DNA from: Cyprinodon diabolis
Lineage: Eukaryota > Chordata > Actinopteri > Cyprinodontiformes > Cyprinodontidae
NCBI GenBank assembly: GCA_030533445.1
Contig: CM060065.1
Location: forward strand, 22,643,974-22,707,973
Reading direction: 5' to 3'
DNA length: 64,000 nucleotides
In this document: positions 39,701 through 53,700 of the stretch, piece by piece
Layout: each line of letters starts with the position of its first letter
Position numbering within the stretch: the stretch's first letter is position 1
The notes under the pieces: model-generated
What the model was told of the DNA's origin: nothing
The model's input: only the letters and a program-made list of their open reading frames with translations
Databases searched by the model: none
Position numbers and translations under genes: made by a program

Positions 39701-42213
39701 GCACCTGTAGATTTTATGTAGACTTAAGATAGTAAATATACCGTTATTTTTTCTACATCGTTGTGACGTTTTGGCGATCTCGCAATCGCTAGTTTGTTGG
39801 CTCTGCGTTGCCGTAGCGCAAAGATGTCTGCCTCCATGGCTGCGAGACCCGCTCCTATATAAGTATAAATAACGAATTCTAAGGCAACGCAAATATTAGG
39901 TTAAGAGGCTGAGCTCGTAGATGATGATAAATAACATAGTTATGTATAATATATTACATTTCTGACTGTATATCCCTGTAATTATTACACACTGTAGCTT
40001 TAACAGTAGCTCTGAAAACAAGACATTCTGCTTCATTTATTGATATAGTTGACCTGTTTTTTTTTTCATTTGTTTGTTTTTACTGCACTAGTTGCTCATT
40101 TTTATAGACAGTAGGCTGACAGGAAAGGGGGTATGAGAGAGGGGGAGAGACATGCAGTGAAGAACCACAAGCCGGATTTGAACCCTATCGTGTCGAGGCC
40201 TAAGGCATCCACACAGGGGCACTAACTACTGTGCCAACAAAGCGCGCCTGATATAGTTGCCCTGTAAACACATCGTATTGACTCTGTCCATCGGATAATA
40301 CTTCATGACACCTCCCAGAGAAGTAACAGCTTTTCTTGTCATTATCTGCACAGATCAAGCTGAAGATAAATCAGAGAAGATAAAAAGGAAAGTTAGAGGA
40401 GCCGAAATAAACAAAACAAAACGGATTAATTTAAGAACAGGAGCAGAGTTGGCAATTGACTTAACATTTCTATCAAAATCAGTGGCTAGTTTCTGTGAAT
40501 GGGATGAAGGCACAACAGTTGGTAGTGATCCTTATCCCATTAAAATCATAACAAAATTAACATTGAATTATGGTAGAATACAAGCAGGTAAGAAATGACA
40601 ATTTAAAAAGGCAGATTGGAGTTAATATAGATATCTGAGTCTAGAGAATATTTAAAAAATAGACATGACTAGGTATGTAATGATCATTACTGTTAGATAT
40701 TGGTAAGATAAATCGATTCCGAGCCTTCAGAAATATTAAAGAAAGGGAGAAGATAAATCAATAAAAAATGGTATTATAATGGACTTGGGATTTTGTTAAG
40801 TAATATAATTAAGAGATAAAACATTTGAATCACTTAAAAATAATCCAGTTTATCAGAATTTGGTTGAATATAAAGGAAAGCTTACAAAGGAGATAATTAT
40901 TATGAATGCAAAAAGTGTATTTTGGAGAAATTTTCATATTACAATAGGGAAAGAATCAACAAAGTCTTAACAAGAAATAGCTTTTCTGATCCATCGGCAG
41001 CTGATTTTCTGTTAGTAGCAGTACATGATGCTTTCTTTAAAATCCTATTTCTTGCAGGGCGGGAATGTGGGAGCATTACAGGTTGGAGAGAAGCAGATTA
41101 CCTCTTCAGTACAGATGCAACATGTCCTGATACACTAAGGTGGGTAAGAAGACGGCTACAGAGTGATCCCCCGGTGACCCATTTTTAGACTTCCACGGTT
41201 GTGTTAAAGCTGATCTTTTTTTTAGGATATTTGAAAGCAAAGATTACATCTGGAACAAGGTGACTGTTATACACAGCTTATTTCTGTCCACCTGTGAAAA
41301 GCGGCAAAGTGTGAAATCATTGGGAATTGGTCATTACGTGCTGCCTCCAGCTTGTGTACAGGATGGTGAGGGACAGTTTTTTCCTTCTGTTTTTTAGACT
41401 TTGCGTTTGAATTAAGTTTAAAGGTAAAAAAATATATATATCCAAATAAGAAAAATAAATAGTTAAGAATCTGAAACTGTTTATCTACACAGTATGTATT
41501 ACTCAGCTGGTTTTTCTTACCATTACAGAGGTGAGAAAAGTGGTTGGCAGATTCATTTGGGAACACAAAGACGAAGAAACAGATGCACGATTAGAGAGAC
41601 CAGGATTTCCTCATGCTTTGCAGGATGTACAACAATCTTCAAGTCTGTCAGAAGTCGAACACAGTGAGGAGCAAGAGATAGGGAGCTTGTAAGTTTCTTT
41701 GCACTTAGATCATCTTGATCTATAATGAGATGTGGCTAAACCAAATCCTGCTGATTTGTTAGGAAATATGAAGCATCAGACTCATCAGAGAGTGAAACTG
41801 TCCTGTGGGACCGTTTGAGAAGCCCAGGTAGTTGTACTACTCCAGGTGAGCTCTCTAACATGTCTTACTGTTTGTTTAATAACAAATCTTTAGATTTATT
41901 AAATGGATTAATCCAATCAACCAAATGAGCCTCCAAGGCTTCAATAGGTCTTGGCGCTTAACTGGAATGGAAAAGTAGGGCAACACAATAACATGTTTAT
42001 TAGCATTCTGTAGAACTTTCAAAGTAAGATGATATTCTGTCATTTCTGTAATACGGGCTAACCTTCCTTTCCTTTCATGTTTGCTTTCTCTCTGCAGTGT
42101 ATGTCAGCATTGAGAAACTTCCCAAATACTCTGGTGATCTGTGTTTTGTTAATCCTGGGTTTTTTCAATGTTCAAAATGTAAAGGCTACATTTGTTTCCA
42201 AAAAAAAGAATGA
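36736..42213 (+). CDS. terb2: terb2: telomere repeat-binding bouquet formation protein 2
   Basis: TERB2 joins TERB1 and MAJIN to anchor meiotic telomeres to the inner nuclear membrane, which is needed for homologue pairing. Six exons: 36736-36799, 41058-41139, 41226-41365, 41529-41688, 41763-41845, 42098-42213. All have GT-AG borders and matching phases, giving 645 nt and 214 aa (about 220 aa in mammals). Recognisable blocks: WFSSSVPQDHLDFW (exon 1), READYLFSTDATCPDTLR (exon 2), LGIGHYVLPPACVQ (exon 3), EVRKVVGRFIWEH (exon 4) and VYVSIEKLPKYSGDL (exon 6). The N-terminal part corresponds to the MAJIN-binding region and the C-terminal part to the TERB1-binding region of the mammalian protein. 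The middle, acidic and Ser-rich (exons 4-5), is poorly conserved. It lies 1.5 kb upstream of sord in the same direction, as in human. Intron 1 is full of mobile elements. The start is chosen from exon-1 similarity and phase. Confidence 0.88.
38094..39709 (+). mobile_element. Complete Tc1-type transposon, apparently young
   Basis: Element 38096-39707 (1,612 bp), flanked by the TA duplication (38094-38095, 39708-39709). Terminal inverted repeats of 202 bp (38096-38297 and 39506-39707) begin CAGGTGCTGGTCATAAAATT; base-by-base reading shows no difference between them. Each TIR has an outer and an inner TTAGAATAT-containing site, as in Tc1 elements whose transposase binds twice per end. It carries one uninterrupted transposase gene. 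Identity of the ends and the open frame suggest recent insertion and possible autonomy. Confidence 0.95.
38415..39419 (+). CDS. Tc1 transposase, DD34E, full length
   Basis: 334 aa, without a stop or frameshift. The frame is open 12 codons further upstream, but the conserved Tc1 start MGKTADLT is at 38415. Order: N-terminal paired-like helix-turn-helix DNA-binding region (about residues 5-110, with KVIAKEAGCSQSSVSKHI), a GRKK sequence where many relatives have GRPR, then the catalytic core. The triad is visible: D in MFSDESKF, D in FQQDLAPAH, and E in NPIENLW with exactly 34 residues between the second D and the E. The protein ends AKGGPTKY, as in many Tc1 enzymes. It would excise and insert the element at TA sites. 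It lies in terb2 intron 1 in the same direction as terb2. Confidence 0.95.
   Translation: MGKTADLTVVQKTTIDTLHKEGKTQKVIAKEAGCSQSSVSKHINREAKGRKRCGRKKCTSKRDNRTLERIVKQNPFKNVGEIHKEWTAAGVSASRTTTHRRMKDMGFCCRIPCVKPLLNHRQRQKRLAWAKEKQDWTAGEWSKVMFSDESKFCISFGNQGPRVWRKRREALHPRCLKSSVKFPQSVMVWGAMSSAGVGPLCFLRSRVNAATYQEVLEHFMLPAADQLFGDADFIFQQDLAPAHSAKATSTWLKDHGIPVLNWPANSPDLNPIENLWGIVKKKMQYTRPNNSEELKATIRATWAIITPEQCHRLIDSMPRRIAAVIQAKGGPTKY
40058..40248 (-). mobile_element. tRNA-derived SINE with target duplication
   Basis: On the minus strand a tRNA-like head has an A-box-like TAGTTAGTGCC and a B box GGGTTCAAATCC. The body is purine-poor and ends in a poly(A) run (T run at about 40057-40066 on the + strand). 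It is flanked by a 17-bp direct repeat TGATATAGTTG(A/C)CCTGT (40041-40057 and 40249-40265), as expected for LINE-driven retroposition. It lies in terb2 intron 1. Confidence 0.82.
40365..40985 (+). pseudogene. I-clade LINE endonuclease remnant
   Basis: The + strand encodes part of an apurinic-type endonuclease domain (LTFLSKSVASFCEWD, then VGSDPYPIK corresponding to the SDHxPI motif). After frame breaks comes the linker before reverse transcriptase (VYQNLVEYKGKL, then AKSVFWRNF). It is heavily decayed, with stops, and has no recognisable ends. It lies directly upstream of terb2 exon 2. Confidence 0.65.
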
Positions 42214-42345
42214 AAGGCTTTGGGGGGAAAAAAAAACAACACACACAGGGGACATGTAAACAACCACAGAAACACGGACAATAACCTTTCAAATGTTTGT
42301 TTAAATTTGAATAACGTGTAAAATTGTTTGTGCCCATGCTTTTTC

Positions 42346-42351
42346 AATAAA
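42346..42351 (+). promoter_or_regulatory. terb2: Poly(A) signal of terb2
   Basis: AATAAA 133 bp after the terb2 stop codon, followed by a T/G-rich stretch (GGTTTGTTTTCTTTTTTC). This gives a short 3' UTR. Confidence 0.7.
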
Positions 42352-42837
42352 AATGTTAATGAAAAAACAAGGTTTGTTTTCTTTTTTCTGTATTTTATAA
42401 ACTGAAATATGGCGGTGTTAGTGCATAGTGAAATGTTACCTCCTCATCCCACCTATATATCCATGCTTTTCATAGAAGAAAAACTTTTCTGACATTATTC
42501 AAGTGAACAAGAAACAGCAGACGCAAAGTACAACCACAACAATATGACTGAATGAAATATATATTTCACATATAGTTTCAACATTTAATGCTTCTACCTT
42601 AGAATGGTTTGTCTGAAATATACCAAGCTCTGCTGAATTGCAGTTTCTAAATTAATCTCATATCCTTCATTTTTGCTGACAGCCATACGCATTACAATGT
42701 AAAGTAAATTGAAAAGAATGAAAAGAACATATATTCAAATTTGTTATTCAATGAGTTAAAGAAGTACTATTTTTATTAATCTATTATTGATTTTTATGGA
42801 AGACAATTAGGGCCACTGGGGGAAAAAAATAAATAAA

Positions 42838-43262
42838 TAGATTTTTAAATATCATTTCAGTTTAATATGGGAAAGAAAAGTCAAGATTCTGACTTTTTCT
42901 TTTCAGAATTCTGACTTTGATCTCAGAATTTTGGATGTTAATGTAGATGGGCACCATGAAGGAAGAGATGTGTAAGCACTCAGCTTTACTGACAAATATG
43001 TTGTTTTAGAGGGCCAGTGATAATGAAAATGATGAAATTAGGCGAAAAGCAGAGGGTGATTAAAACAAGAGAGCTAGTCTCTAAAACAGCCATGGCTATG
43101 GCTTGATGCTAACATGTTTGTTAGCTGTCCGAAAACAGTCGGACAGCTAGATTAAAGTCAGAATTTTGAGATTAAAGTCAGAATTTTTAGATTAAAGTCA
43201 GAATTCTGTGAAAAAAGTCAGAATTCTTTCTCATATTATGCTTAAAAAAATTTTAAAAATCG
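42838..43262. mobile_element. Palindromic MITE-like repeat with 20-bp modules
   Basis: Arms at about 42840-42960 and 43130-43262 are imperfect reverse complements (GATTTTTAAA..., ATATG(G/A)GAAAGAA). They are built from repeats of a module reading ATTAAAGTCAGAATTTTGAG (right arm) or its complement (left arm). The spacer contains no ORF. A perfect hairpin (43122-43149) sits at the inner edge of the right arm. It lies between terb2 and sord. Confidence 0.65.
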
Positions 43263-43755
43263 TTTAACTTTTTTATTTTTTTCAGTGTCCCTACTCCTTT
43301 TCCGTAATTTTCAGAATTAAAAAAAAAAAAATCACGTTTATTTCGTTGAATTTTGACAGGCTTGTTGGGCTCCAGTTCAGTTACATGCTTGGAAATAAAT
43401 AGGAGCCGAGGTAGGTGTCTATCAGAATAATTTAGCTTAAAGAGTACGAGTTTGATTTAGGTTCGATATTAATTAATTTATTCATATCAATATTACAACA
43501 AATTAATAGAAACATATGAATAATATGCCCAATCATGTGGACTGGAGCATAATCCTTGGGGTAGAGCTCCCCCCGTCCCCATTGTAAATGGTTCATTCCA
43601 GAATTTTTCTGACCAATCAAATGCTTTGTTTTGTTCCGGCCCACTGCTAGTTGCCCGAGCTGTTTGAACTAACTGGTGAATACAGGACAGGTTGCATACT
43701 TGCCTGGACTCTCGGGTTGTTCCTCCACCTTCACCTGTTCGGTGTTGACTCTGTC

Positions 43756-47710
<3,955 letters not shown>

Positions 47711-48336
47711 ATCTATCCTCTGTAGTGAAGCAAAACAGATCTGCTGAGATGGACACAGCGTGACAGTCACAGAGTGGACTCTGGCCTCAGAAAGATAACA
47801 AACACAAGTTCAAAAGAAAACACTCTAATCAGAGCTTTGTAAAACCTGGTAGCAGTTTATCAGACTTTTATCTTCTGATGGCACTGTTTAATTCTTTCTG
47901 CTCTGAAAGCTGCATGCATGTTTGGGATTTACAGTATGTGAATTTATAATGCTGCTTTTTTTTTGTCTGCAAGAGTTGCACTAGCCATTTTTAGCTCTAG
48001 GGGGCACTAGATGTTCAGAAAAGAATACTGAGAAAGCATTTGAACCAGGAAATGAAGTTGCTAATTGTTAGGCGGGTTTCTTCTACTATATCTGTGAATT
48101 TAAAGCAGTAGGGAGATGATCTGAGGTTTATATCAAAATAGGAAAGCAGATCTTCTCTGTTTAAAGCCTTGGAGCTTTTATTTTTGCTTGACTTAAAATG
48201 GAAGTTTGTTGGAAGGCGTAGACATTGTCAGTTTGTTTTAAAAATTCAAAAACTGGAAATGTCATTATAAATATTAGAATTAGAGTTAAGTGTTAAGTCT
48301 GTTTTTTCTTTCTTTATCGCTGCATTTTGATAATTT

Positions 48337-48342
48337 AATAAA
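48337..48342 (+). promoter_or_regulatory. sord: Probable poly(A) signal of sord
   Basis: AATAAA about 630 bp after the stop codon; a second AATAAA at 48585-48590 could give a longer 3' UTR. The choice cannot be made without transcripts. Confidence 0.5.
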
Positions 48343-48654
48343 CACTTTTTACTAGATAGTAATACCCTGACCTATACTTGTTAATCAATAGGCATTATTT
48401 TATTTCTATTGTTTGAAGCTTTGATGATGGGAGGAGGCACAAATTAATGTTCAAATCATCCATCTATTGTTCCCCATGAACAGTGCTGATAATATTTTAT
48501 TAGAAATCTGGATGGGTCCATTTCTGATATATATGTATATATTTTATTTTCTCAGTGATTTCGTTGACATTTCTTTGGATGTATAATAAAGCCCACAATC
48601 AACCCGCCTGGCAAATTCAGATGTACATTTTTTTTTCTCCATTCAGTAAGGAAG

Positions 48655-49255
48655 TTGTAGTCGGGCCTTTTGAAAAACTTAATAAGCGGAAGTTCAACTG
48701 AATAAACTCATTACTTCGCCTCATCCGACACAAGCTAATCAGCATTGAATCATACCTCCACAAAAGCTCAATCAGCATCCAGAGTTCATCTTAAAAGGTC
48801 TCTAATCCAAAACTCCATCTGGTACCCAAAGCGCAGGCAGTGGTTGCACTATGGCTGACTTCGATTCAGATGACTCAGATTCAACCCACTTCCACCATCG
48901 TAGCTAAAGCTTCATCAGAGTGTCATTACTCCCGGACTTTTACTGTGTTCTCTGTCTCATGTCAACCGGTCTGGCAGAAGACCATGTTGTGCCTGGTTCT
49001 GCCAATGGGGAGTTTTTCCTCTCAACTGTCACTTCATGCTTGCTCATCATGGGGAATATTTTCCCCAGGCCTGAAGGGGGAATTCATCCCTAATGTTTAC
49101 TCCTGTTTATGCATATCAAAAAAATTCAGCTCTGATGTTTCCCGCTGAGGTCAGAGTGCCAAAGACTAAAGTGATTGTATCCAAAAAAAATCCTCTAATT
49201 GTCTTTTTTTTCCCCGTTTGAGTTTTTCAGATCGAATTACTTCCTGTCGGAAGCA
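48655..49255 (+). repeat. Dispersed repeat, copy 2 of the family at 9585
   Basis: Same order of shared blocks as 9585-10350, including an ATG followed by A-D-F-D-S-D (48851 onward) and the GTTTTTCAGATCGAATTACTT end block. It lies between the convergent sord and apba2 3' ends. Confidence 0.6.
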
Positions 49256-49582
49256 TTCTACATTCAGGGTTTATGGAGGGATTTCTTCTGCTTTGAAAAA
49301 TTTAATGAATGTATATAACTTATATTGCTTTGTAATCCTTCTCTCTCTTATATTGATAGCATAACTATTTCTAATATTTAAAAAATTTAAAGACTTGGTT
49401 TATGACGTTAACAACGGTCTTTACCAAGTAGCTGCTTATAAAATTTTACTAATACTCATAAGGGTCTGTGGGATCTTTACTCCTGTTTTTCTGGGTACTG
49501 TCATTGTTTATTAGAACTGCAGTTAGACGTTCAGAGTGCAATTAATTCAGCCAGATGAATAAATCAAGGTTCAGCTCAGAAT

Positions 49583-49588
49583 TTTATT
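49583..49588 (-). promoter_or_regulatory. apba2: Possible poly(A) signal of apba2
   Basis: AATAAA on the minus strand about 1.2 kb after the apba2 stop codon. Other A/T-rich candidates exist nearer to the stop. Confidence 0.4.
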
Positions 49589-50792
49589 GTCTTGCCACAA
49601 TAACATGAGAAACTACTTTTAACGAGGCATGCACACAGATATTGTTCATACGGATAAAATTTACTACACTATGTTGCTAAACTGTAACTCCATGGTAAGA
49701 AATTTTTTTTGCCCAATCACAGTGTGTGTGATTCACATTTCTCTCGCTTTGTTCCACAGAAGCCCAGGGTCCAATGGAAGTCTGGTGGATATTTTTCAGA
49801 GACTAAACCTTTGTGTTTTGTTCCTTAACATGAACACAACACTAGCAAATTTTCATTTTTATGTACAGACATTCTAATACTGCGTTATGGCAATGAGACG
49901 GCTCACACAACACATTTACATTCACAGCCCCGTCATTAGTTAGCGAGTTTCAGTCAGAACTCCAGAGATGAGCGTAATAGAGGCAAGAGCAGGAAGAAAA
50001 CATTATTCGCACATTGAACCTGATAAAAAAGCAACTTTTCTCAACTACATGTAAATGTAAAAACAAAACAAAAAAAAAAACTTGTTTTAAAGAGGTTGAA
50101 TTTGTATATTGCCTTGAAATTAAACAGGATATGGCGTTTCTCCCATAAACCCCTGCTGTGGGCATTGCTTTGATTCACACATACAGTACATTAGCTTGGC
50201 TTATTCAAACTTATACGTTGCCACCCTCATCAATGGAAACTTAACATGATATTTCAGATCTAATTGTGCCTTAGCCACCATTGTGGTCTGCCATCATCGC
50301 TGGAATATTTACAGTGCAGAAGTGGTTTTAGCAGCAGCTGCCTTCCCTTGTAAAATGAGCAAAGTGTGTATCTACATGAGAAATAAATTAACAGCAGAAG
50401 CTTACAAAAAAGTTTAAGACGTTATATTGCATTATATGAATAAAAAAAAAAAAAACTGGGACATATTCAAGCGTTAACTCTATCCACACAGTTTCACTGA
50501 AGGAACCAAAAAGTTATCAAGGACAGGACAAATAAATAACAACAGTCAAAACTTATGCACATGCTTCCTCTTCAGCTGGTCAGAAGGATGAAACATCTTA
50601 CATCAAATAGCAGTTGCATGTTAATCACAGACATGTCAAAAAGGATGAAATAACTCTTCAACCCAAAAAGGTCAAAACAAAACAAAAATCTGTGGGGAGG
50701 CATGGTCGTCCTCCTGGTGGCTAAATCTGCTAGTAGTTTTGGGCTGCAGGATAAATGCCCTCCTTCCTGTCCACATTATGAATCCCAGCTGC

Positions 50793-53700
50793 TTATATAT
50801 ACATGGGCGTCTCCTGTCCAGTTAGAAGCCTGAACATGGCCGCCGGCATTGTCTTCATGTGGATCTGGATGGAGAAGAAAGCAGCAAAGATTCAAAGATA
50901 CCATAACAATAGAAAACATTACTGTTACATGTACTTAAAGGATGCAATTAATTTCTTCAATCTATTTCCAGTTCTGATAGTTTGGTACATGACTGAGTAC
51001 AAAGGTTTTGAAATGACACTAATCAATTAGCAGCCACCATGCATTACAGTTTTTTTTTTAACTCCTTTTCAATCAATGGTTTAAAACGTATTTTTATGAT
51101 GGATATTTATGTCTGCAGTAAATCACCATTTACAGCAGGTAGCTTAAGAATTATTTTGGTGTGGGATCATATTTAGATAGATTCACTTAGATTATTTCCT
51201 TTGGTGCAAATGGGGATCAGAATTCAATATAATAGAAATGTTCAAATAACTTAAGTGAATTCAATTAAAGGTAAAGTGGAGGATTTTTGTGATTTTTTAA
51301 AAATATATGCCCTCTCCACTTTAAATGAAAAAATGCACATGCACAACCCTGTACCCGCTCCTGAGAGGGAACACAAACGCGTGCGAGAGCATGCAGGAGC
51401 CCATTTCCCCTTCAGTTTAAAAGTTGCTGTTTATATTACTCATACAAACTTACTTTCCAAAAGAAAATGTGCAATTTTTCCACTGTGTCATACTCACCAC
51501 CGGTAAGTGAAAATGTATTTACAAACGGGTCAAAAAAAATATGTGTAAAGCCAATCGTAATACAGATATAGTGAATGCAAATATTTGTGTGTCTCTGTAG
51601 CTACAAGAAGATTTTTCATTTCACCCACTAGGGCTGGGTACCGAACTTCGGTTCTTTTATGGTACCGACCGAAATGCTTCGGTTCTACAGAGTATCGAAA
51701 CAGGCCTCGTCTTTCGGTACCAAGTTTCGGTGATTGGCTGTAACACTTAACGTGATTGCGTCATCCAGGAAAAATACACAGGTGGTCACGCCTACAGCCA
51801 GGGTTCATGTGTATCTGTTGTGAACTAGTTGCGGGCGTCGTGGAACCCCTTTAAAATGCCCCCTAGGTCAAAAGTGCGGCTTTACTTTATTAAGACTGAT
51901 GCCAATAGTGCGCAATGCAATACATCGTGCACGGAAACATTTTAAGAGCAGAAAGTTGCTCGGTGTTTGACTGAAGCGCGGACCGCAGCCGGCACTCTCA
52001 TCAGCCCGTGGGCAGCGCACAGCCAGAGCGGAGTGAATCATGCTGCTTTCTCACCGGACGCAACAAGAGCAGCAAAATCGCGTCTGCTGCTTCCTTTTTT
52101 GCTGCTTGTACCAGTTTAGTTCTGACGCGCGGCTGAAGCAACTTTGCTGCTCTGGCTGCGCGGTACAAAAGTGGGTCTGACGAGCGTTGGGCGGAGCTAC
52201 TCTATCCTTTCTCTGCCTTGCAGCTATTTTTGCTGTGATCAGAGGGAATAAAGTAGTTTTATTATGTTTTTAAGTGGGAAAATCCACCTGAAAACTTAAT
52301 CAGTGCAGTCAGTTCATCCTGCCTTCCAATATTTCTGTCGGAGCCGCTCAGACCCCCACATACCAGCGGTGCGCTATCAGTAGGATCCCATTCAATGGGA
52401 TTGTTTGTCTCCTGAGAAAGCAGCCATGTTAATTTTTCTAAAGAAAAACTGCTAAATAAAAAGGTCCTCACAATGTAACAGTGAATATTAGACACTGACT
52501 TGTTTGAAACTGTTCTTCTTCGCTGAAAAAAAAATTATGTAAGAGGAAAAATGTAAATGGAAAAATCAGAGCTTAAAATAAAACTCAAGATTTGTACTTT
52601 ATTATGTTGTGTAATTTTCTTTTTCTTCGAATTGATATTATAAAACTGGTATCGAAAAAAGTATCGTTCAGGAACCGGTATCGAAGTGAAGGTATCGGTA
52701 TTGGTACCGGCACAGAAATTTTTTGAAGAATACCCAGCCCTACTCACCACCGATAAGTGAAAATTGGGACGAGTATGTAGGATGTAAAAATCTTACCAGA
52801 ATGATTGACATTTAGGAGGACCACTTATTTAAATGATCCACCGGGAAAAACATCATCCTCCACTTTTTCATGATCATTTGCCTCTGGAACTACTTTACAA
52901 ACTGAAACTGAGATGCAACAATGCTCACAGGCATACCTTAAGGAACATTTAGGACTTTTGATATCTTTTTTTGCCAATATTATATTTTTGTGGAAACTAG
53001 TAACTTTTCTGCACATTTTGCACTATTTCTTGAACCAGCTTTGTTCCTTGATTATAATGAAACTTTACCATCAGCAGTCCAGGCATTTGATTGACTCTAT
53101 TTCAAGTATAAGTTATTGGTTGCATTCATGAACTCCCTTTTGAGTTCATGATAATGTAATGAACTTTCATGAAAATTTCATGGCACTTTTTGATGGTATG
53201 AAGTGTTTGAAACAGATTTTGGACATCACTTTTTGATGTCCAAAAAAAAAAATCAAATTTTTTGGACATCAACATTCAGTGATGATGGCATTTACTGAAT
53301 TTTGGATTAAGTGTTGGATTTAAGTTAGATTGTATCTATTTTATTTTGATTATATATATATTTTTTCAAGTATTTTAACTAAAAAGACATGAAAACATTT
53401 CAATGGGGGTTGAATAATATTAGGTCGAACTGTGGATGTAGGGTTTACTGAAGTTATTATTTTTCTACTCTTTGTTTATATCCTGAAAATTAATATTTTT
53501 CATGAAATCATTAGTAAATTACATAGAAAATCTTACTGGCAGAATCAAAAGGAGCTTTCTGTGAGTTTTGAAATCAGAGAAATCTCAATTCTCATCTCTT
53601 TCTTTTGTTAGAAATATAAATATTAATTTAAAATGTTGCTTTTTAGGGATTGTGGCCCTTTTTACACCCAGTATTATGTCTGTATTCTATATTTCTTATA

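Larger units (their letters stand above)
37873..40003. mobile_element. TTAA-flanked MITE, copy 2, split by a Tc1 insertion
   Basis: Bounded by TTAA (37873-37876 and 40000-40003) with the same AGCTACAGTGTGTAA ends as the copy at 12523-12962 but in the opposite orientation. Its right end matches the left end of that copy over CAGTCAGA and the ATTACAGGGATATACAG stretch. The Tc1 element at 38094-39709 sits inside it, so the MITE came first. It occupies terb2 intron 1. Confidence 0.86.

Noticed and set aside
40922..41188. A longer terb2 exon 2 starting within the LINE remnant
   Set aside because: The acceptor at 41057 and the 1-nt phase from exon 1 fit TERB2 exactly; the upstream frame is LINE-derived.
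50803..51030. 75-aa frame on the + strand
   Set aside because: Antisense shadow of the last apba2 exon and neighbouring intron.
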